Of a stretch of DNA of 64,000 nucleotides, positions 8,933 to 16,408 are shown in pieces. Source of the DNA: JACKJP01 sp050249695 (GTDB taxonomy: Bacteria; Pseudomonadota; Alphaproteobacteria; Rhizobiales; Tepidamorphaceae); NCBI GenBank assembly GCA_050249695.1, contig JBFWQA010000001.1:682001-746000 (forward strand), given 5' to 3'. A model generated the notes under the pieces. The model worked only from the letters and a program-made list of their open reading frames with translations. It was not told where the DNA came from and made no database searches. Position numbers and translations under genes: made by a program. How positions within the stretch are numbered: position 1 is the stretch's first letter; every line of letters starts with the position of its first letter.

Positions 8933-9182
8933 CGTAATTTTCTCCCATCCGCCGCCGCTTAGGCGCGTCAGGGTTTACCTGCCGGTCCAGTTCTTCAAGC
9001 CACTGATCGAGCTTTGTGCGCAACCACCTGTGGCCGCGTGTGGATTGCGTGAATCGAACCGCCTTGACCGGACATACTTCTGTGAAGGTGTCGACGCCTA
9101 TGCCACAATATGCGGCCGCCTGCTGCTGATCCATCGCGGCGGGCCAGTCCGGCAGTTCATGCAGGGCGATTTTCTTCGTCAT
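8901..9182 (-). CDS. Excisionase-like small HTH protein
   Basis: 93 aa. AAAYCGIGVDTFTEV (about residues 22-36) is a winged-helix/MerR-like recognition segment of the AlpA/excisionase sort, followed by a wing-like RWLRTKLDQWLEELDRQ and a basic tail. Its overlap with int and its place at the end of the early leftward operon fit a recombination directionality factor. This role is inferred. Confidence 0.65.
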   Translation of the reverse strand: MTKKIALHELPDWPAAMDQQQAAAYCGIGVDTFTEVCPVKAVRFTQSTRGHRWLRTKLDQWLEELDRQVNPDAPKRRRMGENYGGKGAAARAQ

Positions 9183-9213
9183 CGTTGATCTCGGGCAGGG
9201 GCGCGGGACATGG

Positions 9214-9315
9214 CTATCCGACTATCCATTCCACCAGCCTATAAATCCCGCCTAGAGCCAGCATCGCTATGACCGCATAGGCGGTGAGGGTGATTGCGGG
9301 GGAGTTGAGTTTCAT
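9214..9315 (-). CDS. 33-aa membrane peptide
   Basis: Sequence MKLNSPAITLTAYAVIAMLA then a short charged end: a single hydrophobic segment (residues 8-23). Its ATG overlaps the upstream gene's TGA as ATGA, so it is translationally coupled. Function unknown. Confidence 0.55.
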   Translation of the reverse strand: MKLNSPAITLTAYAVIAMLALGGIYRLVEWIVG

Positions 9316-9569
9316 GGCTGCATCATTTTGTTGGCGTCACCGACATGATCGGCGTCGGCCTTCCGCGCCTTCTCAAACTCGACGCACAGTCCCCGGTTGT
9401 CCCTGCACCATTCGAGTGTGGCGATGATGTTCTCCTGGATCAGGATCAACTCATCGGACTCGCCCTGCTTCATCTTGTGCATCGAGACGCGCCGGCCGTA
9501 GACTTCCTTGCGCATTTGAAGCTCGCGCTTCGCCTCCGCGATTTGTGCCTGGATTGAGCGTTTGATCAT
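9312..9569 (-). CDS. Hypothetical early phage protein
   Basis: 85 aa from the ATG at 9569, which has AGGAGG five nt upstream and overlaps the preceding stop as ATGA; the longer frame to 9620 is not supported. Residues 1-30 are a charged helix (IKRSIQAQIAEAKRELQMRK). No known domain recognised. Confidence 0.65.
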   Translation of the reverse strand: MIKRSIQAQIAEAKRELQMRKEVYGRRVSMHKMKQGESDELILIQENIIATLEWCRDNRGLCVEFEKARKADADHVGDANKMMQP

Positions 9570-10000
9570 CCGCGCCTCCTGAACGTGTTCTTCGATTGCA
9601 GTTTGCGGCCACGGGGCCATTTCGAGCGGGGCCGGGGCGGCTCTTGCGCCTCGTCGTCATGCTTCGCGTTGACTGCCGCCAAATGCCGGGCCTGTTTCTT
9701 CGCGCCGCGCTTTGCCTTCGCTATGGCGTGGATATCGCTGCCCGCGCTGGTCGCCTTCGTGCCGCTGGTTTTGACGCGGTGCTCCGCCGTCCGCATCGGG
9801 CGGATGTACCTAGGATCGTTCGGGGCTGGGATCATTTCCCCGGTATCACGATCGACGAAGCGCAGGCCCAATGCGGGGCAGTGGTCCCACTGAATTCCGC
9901 CACCTGTGATTTCTTCGTCGGTATAGCCGAGCAACAGCAGTACGCTGTGCAGCCTCACGCCGAGCGGTATCGACTTCCGATGGTCGCTGGTGCGGGTCAT
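9566..10000 (-). CDS. Small HNH-like protein
   Basis: 144 aa. GGIQWDHCPALGLR (about 33-46), PNDPRYIRPMRTAEHRVKT (59-77) and GSDIHAIAKAKR (88-99) match the compact HNH-type proteins of alphaproteobacterial phages, in which the two His and the Asn form the metal site. A nuclease or DNA-processing role is inferred. It overlaps its neighbours by 4 bp on both sides within the leftward operon. Confidence 0.65.
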   Translation of the reverse strand: MTRTSDHRKSIPLGVRLHSVLLLLGYTDEEITGGGIQWDHCPALGLRFVDRDTGEMIPAPNDPRYIRPMRTAEHRVKTSGTKATSAGSDIHAIAKAKRGAKKQARHLAAVNAKHDDEAQEPPRPRSKWPRGRKLQSKNTFRRRG

Positions 10001-10218
10001 CCCTTCTTCGCCTCCGCTTCTTCCATGGCGTGAAGCGCGGCGAAGCCAACGGCAAGGGCAAGCTCAAACCGAGAGGCTGGATAGGACGCCTCAATCCGCG
10101 CGAGTATCTCAGCGTTCATGGAGCGGCCGTTGACCGTTGCGGACTTCTTAAGCCGGTCGCGCATCCCGTCGGGCAAACGCACAACAAACTGATCTGCGCC
10201 ACGTCCTGCATACGTCAT
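9997..10218 (-). CDS. Arc-like ribbon-helix-helix protein
   Basis: 73 aa from the ATG at 10218, which overlaps the upstream TGA as TGATG. QFVVRLPDGMRDRLKKSATV followed by NGRSMNAEILARIE is the beta-strand, helix A and helix B of Arc-type repressors. It should bind DNA as a dimer. It is the third of three Arc-type paralogues in this operon. Confidence 0.8.
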   Translation of the reverse strand: MTYAGRGADQFVVRLPDGMRDRLKKSATVNGRSMNAEILARIEASYPASRFELALAVGFAALHAMEEAEAKKG

Positions 10219-10526
10219 CAGCGCGCCCTCCATTCACCGCACCAGCCGGTGGGCACAGTCAGCGCGGGATGCCGATTGTTCGGCGGATACCGGCGGCACA
10301 TGTCTCCCTGCGCCGTGCTACCGCCGAGGAAAAAACGGCAGTTGCCGCATTGGGCTTCTTCGGCCAACGGCTCAGGCTCGCCGACACTTTCGGCAAGGCG
10401 GGCGATGATCTCGGAATTCATGGAGCGCTTATTGTGCGCCGCCAGTTCCTTGATCTTGTCCCGGAGACCGAGAGGACAACGCACCTGAAACCTTTCGGCC
10501 AACTCGCTCGGATATTTGTCTCTCAC
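10218..10526 (-). CDS. Arc-like protein fused to a Cys-rich zinc-type module
   Basis: 102 aa. Residues 10-50 are an Arc ribbon-helix-helix (FQVRCPLGLRDKIKELAAHN then KRSMNSEIIARLAES). Residues 60-98 carry CGNCRFF, a later MCRRYPP and a final TGWCGEW, four cysteines spaced as in small phage zinc-binding modules. The combination suggests a DNA-binding protein with a second metal-stabilised domain. Partner and target are unknown. Confidence 0.75.
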   Translation of the reverse strand: MRDKYPSELAERFQVRCPLGLRDKIKELAAHNKRSMNSEIIARLAESVGEPEPLAEEAQCGNCRFFLGGSTAQGDMCRRYPPNNRHPALTVPTGWCGEWRAR

Positions 10527-11020
10527 GCCACCTTCCTCCCCAGCGATTCATTGGCGGCGTCATCGAACGCTTTCAGATGCTCAGGCAGGTCTTTGTCGCC
10601 GCGCAGGATTTCCTCGAACCGGGACCGCAGCGCGGCCTTGTCCACCCCGGCGAACACTTCATTGCGGATCGTCCAGATGAAACGCTTGATCAGCCGGGTG
10701 TACGGTTGTCGGCCGAGATTGGCGATCGACTTCCGCTTGACCGTCACTTCGCCTGTGATCGGGTTCGTCACGAACTTCATGTGATGGGCGCGGACGCATA
10801 GCAGGTCCATGCCGTCTTCCTTGTCGGCCATTTCGCCCATGCCATCGGCGACCAGCGTGGCCAGGCCCCAGCACATGTTCAGTTGCTTGGCTGATCGCGT
10901 GGTATGCGCATGGACGCGAACCGGCTCTTCCTGTGGCAACTGCCGCAGTTCTTCCTCAGCCATCGAGTTGGCCGGGAACAGCCCCGATCCGCGCCTGACA
11001 AATGTGCCTTTCAGTTCCAT
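10523..11020 (-). CDS. Conserved early phage protein, recombination block
   Basis: 165 aa from the ATG at 11020 (TGATG overlap with the upstream gene); the frame is open for another 139 codons upstream, but that part lies antisense in register with the Arc and recT genes and is not coding-like. Contains RSAKQLNMCWGLATLVADG and a basic RQPYTRLIKRFIWTIRNEVF segment. It resembles NinB/DUF1367-type recombination-region proteins only in general layout. Function unknown. Confidence 0.6.
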   Translation of the reverse strand: MELKGTFVRRGSGLFPANSMAEEELRQLPQEEPVRVHAHTTRSAKQLNMCWGLATLVADGMGEMADKEDGMDLLCVRAHHMKFVTNPITGEVTVKRKSIANLGRQPYTRLIKRFIWTIRNEVFAGVDKAALRSRFEEILRGDKDLPEHLKAFDDAANESLGRKVA

Positions 11021-11370
11021 CAGGCAGCGCTCCCCGGCTTTCTCAGCGCCTTCGCCATCTCGTTGAGTTCGTCCAATGCGAGAAGGATTCCCCGTTCCAC
11101 GATCTTCGTGATGGACGGGCAGTACGGAATGGCTGCTTGTGCTTCGTCGAGCTTTGCGCGCACCTCTGGCGTCAGGCGGAGCGTCAGCGATTCTGTCTTG
11201 CCGCCCTCTTTGGGCATGGGGATATCCTCCACGGTGTGGCCATAGGCGCGCTGAAGCTGAAAGACGACTTCCGCGTTCATCGTTCGTCCGTTGTCCTTGG
11301 CGGCGGCCTTGAGGACACCCAGCAGCGCCTCGGGCAGTCGCAGCCGAAATTGTGCGTCTTCCCGTGCCAT
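11020..11370 (-). CDS. Tandem ribbon-helix-helix protein
   Basis: 116 aa with two RHH units: an Arc-type one (about 6-40, FRLRLPEALLGVLKAAAKDN then GRTMNAEV) and a CopG-type one (about 60-100, LTLRLTPEVRAKLDEAQAA then TKIVERGILLALDEL). A single chain could form an intramolecular RHH pair. Directly follows recT with a TGATG overlap. Confidence 0.75.
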   Translation of the reverse strand: MAREDAQFRLRLPEALLGVLKAAAKDNGRTMNAEVVFQLQRAYGHTVEDIPMPKEGGKTESLTLRLTPEVRAKLDEAQAAIPYCPSITKIVERGILLALDELNEMAKALRKPGSAA

Positions 11371-12476
11371 CAGCCCAGATGCTCCTGCTTGTCGGCATAG
11401 GCCTTGCGCAGCCGCTCGATATCCGGGGGCAGGACATGACGGCCGGGCTCTTCGAGATAATCGACTATCGTGGCCCAGACCTCATTGAGAATGCCGGCGT
11501 CTTCCGCACTGGCGATCTGCCCGATCCAGTCTTCGATCTGCGCGTCATAGTCACGGATCGGCGGCAATGCGTCGTCGGGCTGCTCAGGGGCGCTCTCAGT
11601 GGCATCGGCGGGTTCGGACGGCTCGCTATCCGTCTCGGCAGGCCTTCGCGCCTCAGCGGGCTTCTCTGCGGGTTTTGCATCGTGCTCGATTGTCCGCGGT
11701 GACGGAGGCGAGGGCGGGGAAGGGGGCGAAACAGCCGCTGTCCGCATATCGCTATGCTCCGCTGCATCCTCGATTGTCATGGCATCCGCCAGTTCCGGCG
11801 ATTGAGGGATGCGCTTCACGAGACGGCGGATGGCGGTCTTCTTCGCCATTTCGGTTTCGTCAGTGGACCACGGCGTTGACCTGATCTTGCCAGCCTTGAA
11901 CGCCTGCCAGCCGTCCGACCTGTCACGGATATCGTGAACCTGCTGGATCGTCATCGGTTCGAAGTCAGATTCGCCGTCCTGATATTTCACGACAGCGTAA
12001 TAGCCGACGATCGGGCCGCGATCGCCGAAGACGTTCGGCTTGTGCAGCAGCGATTTATGATCACCCAGGCTGCATTCGAACGTGTCGTTGGCATGGACTT
12101 CGTGGGCATAGATCATGGTGATCTCGCCGGACTGGCGCCCGAGCTTGATCAGCCCGCGATAGCCAATGCGAAGCTGCGGTTCCTTGCGCTTCGCCTTCCC
12201 GTTCCAGCCGGCGATCATGTAGGCTTCGCCAAGCTGCGGATCGAGATAGAGCCCGAGCGCCGCCGCCTTGGACACTTCCCGGAAGATCAGCCTGGGGTCC
12301 AGTTCCATCAGTTCCGGTGTCTGCATCAGCGCATTGACAAGATTGCGCTCGAACCGCTCCGGTTTGACGTGCGCGGGCAGGGCCCGGATGATCTCCGCCT
12401 TTCGCTCCGGCGGGAGAACCTGCATCCGAAATTCGTCGAGCCGCGTCGGCTTCTCGATAGTGGCTACCTGATTCAC
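11370..12476 (-). CDS. recT: RecT-family ssDNA-annealing protein
   Basis: 368 aa from the GTG at 12476, preceded by GGAAAG and overlapping the upstream stop as GTGA. Residues 40-240 are RecT-like: NALMQTPELMELDPRLIFRE, AAALGLYLDPQLGEAYMI, RIGYRGLIKLGRQSG, VVKYQDGESDFE and SPWSTDETEMAKKTAIRRLV-like segments. A Pro/Ser/Glu-rich linker (about 255-325) leads to a C-terminal helical domain. It anneals single strands during phage recombination and replication. No partner exonuclease or SSB gene is recognisable nearby. Confidence 0.9.
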   Translation of the reverse strand: MNQVATIEKPTRLDEFRMQVLPPERKAEIIRALPAHVKPERFERNLVNALMQTPELMELDPRLIFREVSKAAALGLYLDPQLGEAYMIAGWNGKAKRKEPQLRIGYRGLIKLGRQSGEITMIYAHEVHANDTFECSLGDHKSLLHKPNVFGDRGPIVGYYAVVKYQDGESDFEPMTIQQVHDIRDRSDGWQAFKAGKIRSTPWSTDETEMAKKTAIRRLVKRIPQSPELADAMTIEDAAEHSDMRTAAVSPPSPPSPPSPRTIEHDAKPAEKPAEARRPAETDSEPSEPADATESAPEQPDDALPPIRDYDAQIEDWIGQIASAEDAGILNEVWATIVDYLEEPGRHVLPPDIERLRKAYADKQEHLG

Positions 12477-13396
12477 GCCGCTTTCCTTTCCTCGATGATC
12501 TTCATGCCGGGGAGCGCGATGCCCGCCCGTGCCAATTTCTGAGCGCATTGCTCGACACATTCGCGCATGTCCGGGTTGTCTTTCAGCGCGGCATAGAGCG
12601 CGTCAAAGTCGGTGATTTCCGCCCGTTTGATGGTCCGCAGGCTTGCTGCCTTGCCATAGACCCCACCGGCGCGGACAGGAGCGGGCTCAGGCGCCGGGGC
12701 AGTGGGGAGACGCTCCGCCCCGGCACCTTTCGCGGCGGCTTCCTCAGCCGCCTTCCGAGCCGCTTCCTCAGCGGCTTCCCTCTGTTTCTTTTCCTCAGCC
12801 CTGAGATATGGCGTCAGCTTCTTGTCGCGGATGTCGTCGGCCGCAGCTTTTGCGGAATCGACCAGCGGCTTCCATTTCTGCTGCACCGCCCTTGCCGCGT
12901 CGTCATGCGGCTTCTTTTCCTCAGCCCTGATCTTGTCGGCTTCCTTCGACAGCGAGTTGAGCTTGTCGCGGATATTGCTCGCCGCATCGGCTTCGGTCTT
13001 GTTCGTGGGTACGGAAAGTGCAGCGGCGCGTTCCTGAAGATCCGCAATCTCCGCCTTGATCCGTTCATCTTCGGTCATGCCCGCGCTGTTATGGCCCGGA
13101 ACATGGACGCCATCGGGAATGATGAAATCGCCGTTGGCTTCGGCCGCGCGATAGGCTTCCTCGGTGATCGGCCGGGCCGCGCAATAGGTCCAGATGCGAT
13201 CCGGGTGCTCGACCAGCGCGCCGCCATCGGTGCAGATCGGCTTTCCGTCATCATTGAGCCAGATTGCAACGCCGACAAACGGGCCGTTCTTGAACTTCCG
13301 GCGCTTGTAGAATCCGCACTGGACGTCACCGTCATGGATCGGCAGCGTTTCGCCTGCCAGGGTGCGCTTCCAGTAGTCGTAGGGGTCCGGGGTCAT
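12473..13396 (-). CDS. Coiled-coil protein of the recombination operon
   Basis: 307 aa. A globular N-terminal part (about 1-100, with FYKRRKFKNGPFVGVAIWL) is followed by a long charged coiled coil (about 110-235, rich in Ala/Glu/Lys) and a C-terminal domain, IKRAEITDFDALYAALKDNP. Immediately precedes recT with a 4-bp overlap, so a role in the same recombination process is likely. No nuclease motif is visible. Confidence 0.65.
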   Translation of the reverse strand: MTPDPYDYWKRTLAGETLPIHDGDVQCGFYKRRKFKNGPFVGVAIWLNDDGKPICTDGGALVEHPDRIWTYCAARPITEEAYRAAEANGDFIIPDGVHVPGHNSAGMTEDERIKAEIADLQERAAALSVPTNKTEADAASNIRDKLNSLSKEADKIRAEEKKPHDDAARAVQQKWKPLVDSAKAAADDIRDKKLTPYLRAEEKKQREAAEEAARKAAEEAAAKGAGAERLPTAPAPEPAPVRAGGVYGKAASLRTIKRAEITDFDALYAALKDNPDMRECVEQCAQKLARAGIALPGMKIIEERKAA

Positions 13397-13809
13397 TCCG
13401 CTGCATCCTTCTGCTTGAACACGTCTGCCGCTGCATCGGTGAGGTCGAGGCTTTGGACGATGTTCTTGATTGCGGTGAGGCTTTGCCGGTTCAGTTCGGC
13501 GCCGATTGATGTGGCGACCTTCGCGGCCGGAACGCCTATGTGGGTGAACGTGCCGATATGATCGGCGTCCATTGGCGCGGGTGCGGATTCCGCGGTGCCC
13601 ATGATCCGGTCATCCTCGAGAAGATCGTCAATCGAGCCGACCAGACGCCAGCGCACCTTGAGCAAGGCCCGGCGTTCTTCCTCGGTCATCGGCAATTCGT
13701 ATTCGAGTGCCTGGAGGGCCTTGCGGATATCCGTCATCAGCCGATCGGCATGGCGGCCATTCTCGTAGCGCGCTCTCATTGCGCGGTCGAAGTCGAGGGA
13801 GCGGGTCAT
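13393..13809 (-). CDS. Hypothetical early phage protein
   Basis: 138 aa from the ATG at 13809, which overlaps the previous stop as ATGA; the 25 codons further upstream are shadow. Mostly helical, with LQALEYELPMTEEERRALLK. No recognised family. Confidence 0.6.
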   Translation of the reverse strand: MTRSLDFDRAMRARYENGRHADRLMTDIRKALQALEYELPMTEEERRALLKVRWRLVGSIDDLLEDDRIMGTAESAPAPMDADHIGTFTHIGVPAAKVATSIGAELNRQSLTAIKNIVQSLDLTDAAADVFKQKDAAE

Positions 13810-14255
13810 GGCTGTCCGGCCTCCTTTGCTTGGAGGGCGCGGAACAGGGCGATCAACAAATGGATCGGCGGCGTCCGCTTCCACGCCTCAGCAATTAGTG
13901 GATCGTTCGTCGTGCTCCACGTCCGGCCTTCTGGCTGATGCGCGACAGCGCCATAGGCTCGGCTCCATACCGTCCACGGGTGCCCCGGCAACAGCCGCTC
14001 GACCAGCGCCACGGCGGCGTCGAGGGAGGCTGTGTATGTGGGGACAGGGATAGTATCGAGGTAGCGCCTGTCTGCCCTGTTCAGGGTCCAGCCGCCGCGC
14101 CCATAGCAGTATGAGTATTTTAAGTGAGCGTCGTCATCGCCAGCATCGGCTGCAAAAGCTTCTGGATTAGTGATCCAAAGGACATTCGCATCGGTCAGCC
14201 GATCCGGCCCGTCCGCCCCTTCCAGCCGTTCTATGATCTCTGCGTAGCGGGTCAT
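13806..14255 (-). CDS. Hypothetical phage protein, ABA-sandwich-like
   Basis: 149 aa. The stretch TASLDAAVALVERLLPGHPW followed by TPPIHLLIALFRALQAK recalls small phage proteins with the ABA-sandwich domain, which pair a LDxAxxLVxxxLPG motif with a C-terminal AxALxxAxLxA helix. Family assignment is tentative. Part of the leftward operon. Confidence 0.6.
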   Translation of the reverse strand: MTRYAEIIERLEGADGPDRLTDANVLWITNPEAFAADAGDDDAHLKYSYCYGRGGWTLNRADRRYLDTIPVPTYTASLDAAVALVERLLPGHPWTVWSRAYGAVAHQPEGRTWSTTNDPLIAEAWKRTPPIHLLIALFRALQAKEAGQP

Positions 14256-14401
14256 GGCTTCCGCTCCTGTTGTGCGAGGGCGGCGCGATCCAGTCGCTCA
14301 AGGAAGCGCAGCCAGTTGCGCTTGTCCCAATCGGCCAGCAGTTTTCTGTTGGCAGCGACAAGCAGTTCTGCACCACCATCATTCGCCATCTTTTTATCCA
14401 T
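14252..14401 (-). CDS. 49-aa hypothetical protein
   Basis: Starts at the ATG at 14401 (MDKKMANDGGAELLVAANRK), one base shared with the upstream TGA. The longer frame to 14533 runs through another gene and is rejected. Helical and charged; function unknown. Confidence 0.55.
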   Translation of the reverse strand: MDKKMANDGGAELLVAANRKLLADWDKRNWLRFLERLDRAALAQQERKP

Positions 14402-14574
14402 CACCAAATGATCGCTCCGCTCATAAGAATAGTGCCAGCAATAGAACACACAAACACTGCATAGAGTAGGATGGGCCCGAATACATCCGGCTTCCACCAT
14501 ACTAAAGGCAAGCTTAGGGCTGCTATCAAGCACGGCACCATTACCACCAAATACCCTAACTTAAGCATCGCCAT
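14401..14574 (-). CDS. 57-aa membrane protein
   Basis: Starts at the ATG at 14574, six nt after a GGAGG that lies inside the upstream gene. Two hydrophobic segments (about 8-27 and 33-55) with a short WWKPD turn. Function unknown. Confidence 0.6.
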   Translation of the reverse strand: MAMLKLGYLVVMVPCLIAALSLPLVWWKPDVFGPILLYAVFVCSIAGTILMSGAIIW

Positions 14575-14803
14575 TGCTACCTCCATCGGTGAGTGCGTCT
14601 GCTTTCGCGCCGCGATAGGAGGCCCATTTGTCCCAATGCTCGTCGCTGCAACGACCTGTAGCCCGCTCCATCCAGAAAAAATGCGTGCGGTCCAAGTTGA
14701 GCATTAGGTGATAACCGGCCGGCATCTCATGTATGCCAAGCGTGCGGTCCATGACTTCGCAGCCGATTTCTACGAGGTAGTCAAAATCGTCAGGATGCGC
14801 CAT
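14561..14803 (-). CDS. 80-aa hypothetical protein
   Basis: Start at the ATG at 14803 with GGAGG six nt upstream. Ends in ALTDGGSNGDA, nearly the same tail as the preceding gene (ALTDGGSNGAS), because both tails encode the next gene's ribosome-binding site. Contains GYHLMLNLDRTHFFWMERAT. No known family. Confidence 0.6.
   Translation of the reverse strand: MAHPDDFDYLVEIGCEVMDRTLGIHEMPAGYHLMLNLDRTHFFWMERATGRCSDEHWDKWASYRGAKADALTDGGSNGDA
14569..14593. repeat. 25-bp junction repeat, copy 1
   Basis: CGCCATTGCTNCCTCCATCG followed by GTGAG, with one mismatch to the copy at 14798-14822. On the minus strand it holds the end of one gene, a GGAGG site and the next gene's ATG. Confidence 0.8.
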
Positions 14804-15821
14804 TGCTGCCTCCATCGGTGAGGGCGGCGCGGGCAAACTCCGGCAGATCGGAAATGCGTATAGGCAGTTCTGTGGGCGCTTCCCTGGGGTGCCATCCGTC
14901 GCGGGCATTGTGGCAAATCAACAGCGCCTCATCGCGGTCATAGACTCCCGCGTCCTCAATCGCCTTGGCGTACCCTCGGCTTTCCGGTCGCCACCACGCC
15001 GAATGCTCATGCGACCAGATTACATAGCGGTCGTTCGCCTCCCGCAGCCTGTCTCGTTCTGCTGTGAGTGAGGCGAGGGCGGGCGGGGCAGGAAGGCATG
15101 TCTCGCAGAATGATGCGCCATCGTCCGTCCAGAACGCTTCATGCGCGTATAGATCGGGCTTCCCGCACGCTTCACATATCGTGAAAGGCCCTGTCCCCGG
15201 TGGCTCCGCCTCTGCCTTCTCTGCCGCTGGTGCTGTTGGCAAAGGCGAGTGCTTAGGCTTCGCGGCCTGCTTCGCCCTGATCTGCTCAACCTTCGTCCAG
15301 ATACGAGCCAACTCAGTCTCGCCCGCTGCGTCCATGTCCTCACCGATGGCGAGACAAAGAGCGGCAAGCGTGACCATAACGCCGCCGATTTCCTGATGGA
15401 GTTCGCCGGACTGCCTTCCATAAACGTAGGCCACAAGCTGCGCGGCCTCGCTTTCGGTGCAGCCGTTCGCCTGCACGAGTTCAAGGGCTTCCTCTAGGAA
15501 GCGGTGATTGCGTTCTGTCTTGTCGGCAGAGATTTCAGGGCCGAAGCACGCCTGCATCCAAGCGCCCACGCGGGGTTGCAAACCCTCTGCCGCTGGTGCA
15601 GGGGCAGGGCGGGTGTTCTTGGCGACTTCAACCGCAGCTACGATGCGACCGTATGCAGGGCATTTCTCAGGATCGTAGTCGGGCCACCACTGGTCTATGG
15701 TGGTGGGATCGCCGCCTGCAATCTCAAAGCCCGACCAAAAGGCGTCCCGCAGCAGATTTGACAGATCCAGCGGCTTGACGACTGCCGGTTTCGCGCCCGC
15801 GTCTGTGTCTTTGATGGACAT
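14790..15821 (-). CDS. MazG-like domain protein with zinc module
   Basis: 343 aa from the ATG at 15821, preceded by GGGGAGGA; the upstream 102 codons of the frame are shadow. Residues about 85-190 hold ERNHRFLEEALELVQANG, LVAYVYGRQSGELHQEIGG and VMVTLAALCLAIGEDM, the all-alpha MazG-like NTP-pyrophosphohydrolase pattern with its paired Glu residues. Next comes CEACGKPDLYAHE..FCETC (about 225-250), a likely zinc site, and a C-terminal phage domain with YVIWSHEHSAWWRPESRGYA. It may hydrolyse (d)NTPs to shape the nucleotide pool. Confidence 0.75.
   Translation of the reverse strand: MSIKDTDAGAKPAVVKPLDLSNLLRDAFWSGFEIAGGDPTTIDQWWPDYDPEKCPAYGRIVAAVEVAKNTRPAPAPAAEGLQPRVGAWMQACFGPEISADKTERNHRFLEEALELVQANGCTESEAAQLVAYVYGRQSGELHQEIGGVMVTLAALCLAIGEDMDAAGETELARIWTKVEQIRAKQAAKPKHSPLPTAPAAEKAEAEPPGTGPFTICEACGKPDLYAHEAFWTDDGASFCETCLPAPPALASLTAERDRLREANDRYVIWSHEHSAWWRPESRGYAKAIEDAGVYDRDEALLICHNARDGWHPREAPTELPIRISDLPEFARAALTDGGSNGAS
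14798..14822. repeat. 25-bp junction repeat, copy 2
   Basis: Second copy of the junction at 14569-14593, 229 bp away and in the same orientation. Here it joins the MazG-like gene to the 80-aa gene. Confidence 0.8.
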
Positions 15822-15979
15822 TACGAATCCTCCCCGATGCCCGATTTCAGCATGTCTATGACTGCCTGTTCGCCGGCTTTGTTCGCTTTGCGCATTGCTT
15901 CCGCCACCTTCTCGAAAGTCGGCTCGGCCATGACGCGGGCGAGGATTTCCTTGTCGGTTTCTGTCGCTTTGCTCGCCAT
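15821..15979 (-). CDS. 52-aa hypothetical protein
   Basis: MASKATETDKEILARVMAEP then a helical TFEKVAEAMRKANKAGEQAV. Its TAA shares a base with the MazG-like start (TAATG) and its own ATG overlaps the upstream TGA. Function unknown. Confidence 0.6.
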   Translation of the reverse strand: MASKATETDKEILARVMAEPTFEKVAEAMRKANKAGEQAVIDMLKSGIGEDS

Positions 15980-16407
15980 CACGCCACCCCCAGTTCACGC
16001 TTGCCGAGACGGTTTTCTTCGGCAATGGAAGGCTCTGCGAGTGTGTCGCGGTAGTCCAAGACCGCCGCGCTTTCATGCACGAAGGGCGGAAGCACGCAGT
16101 CGTCGCCGTTGCGGTCCAGCCAGGCACCGGCCATCACTTCCGTGACATCCTCGTGCCGCTCGCGCTTATCCTCGGCAAAGGGCCGGTAGATCGCGACTGA
16201 TATGCAGTCATCGGGAATAGCTGCCAGTGCGTCGGCGGGTGTCGCGTATGCTTCCGCTGTATGCTCGGCAAGGATAATTTCGCCGTTGTAGCGCCACAGG
16301 CACAGCAGGAACTCGTTGTGCGCGATGAAGGGCAGGGCAGGCCGCACCATGTCGCGGGGCGTGCCGCGTGTGTTCTGCATCGATGTGGGGATGTGGGGCG
16401 TGTTCAT
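15979..16407 (-). CDS. Hypothetical early phage protein
   Basis: 142 aa from the ATG at 16407 (MNTPHIPTSMQ), two bp after the repeat protein's stop with GAGGA upstream. Contains LCLWRYNGEIILAEHTAEAY and a conserved-looking DDCISVAIYRP. No domain recognised. Confidence 0.6.
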   Translation of the reverse strand: MNTPHIPTSMQNTRGTPRDMVRPALPFIAHNEFLLCLWRYNGEIILAEHTAEAYATPADALAAIPDDCISVAIYRPFAEDKRERHEDVTEVMAGAWLDRNGDDCVLPPFVHESAAVLDYRDTLAEPSIAEENRLGKRELGVA

Positions 16408-16408
16408 G

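Noticed and set aside
10523..11437. 304-codon version of the gene ending at 10523
   Set aside because: The first 139 codons overlap the tandem RHH gene in another frame and have no coding signature; the ATG at 11020 is coupled to the upstream stop.
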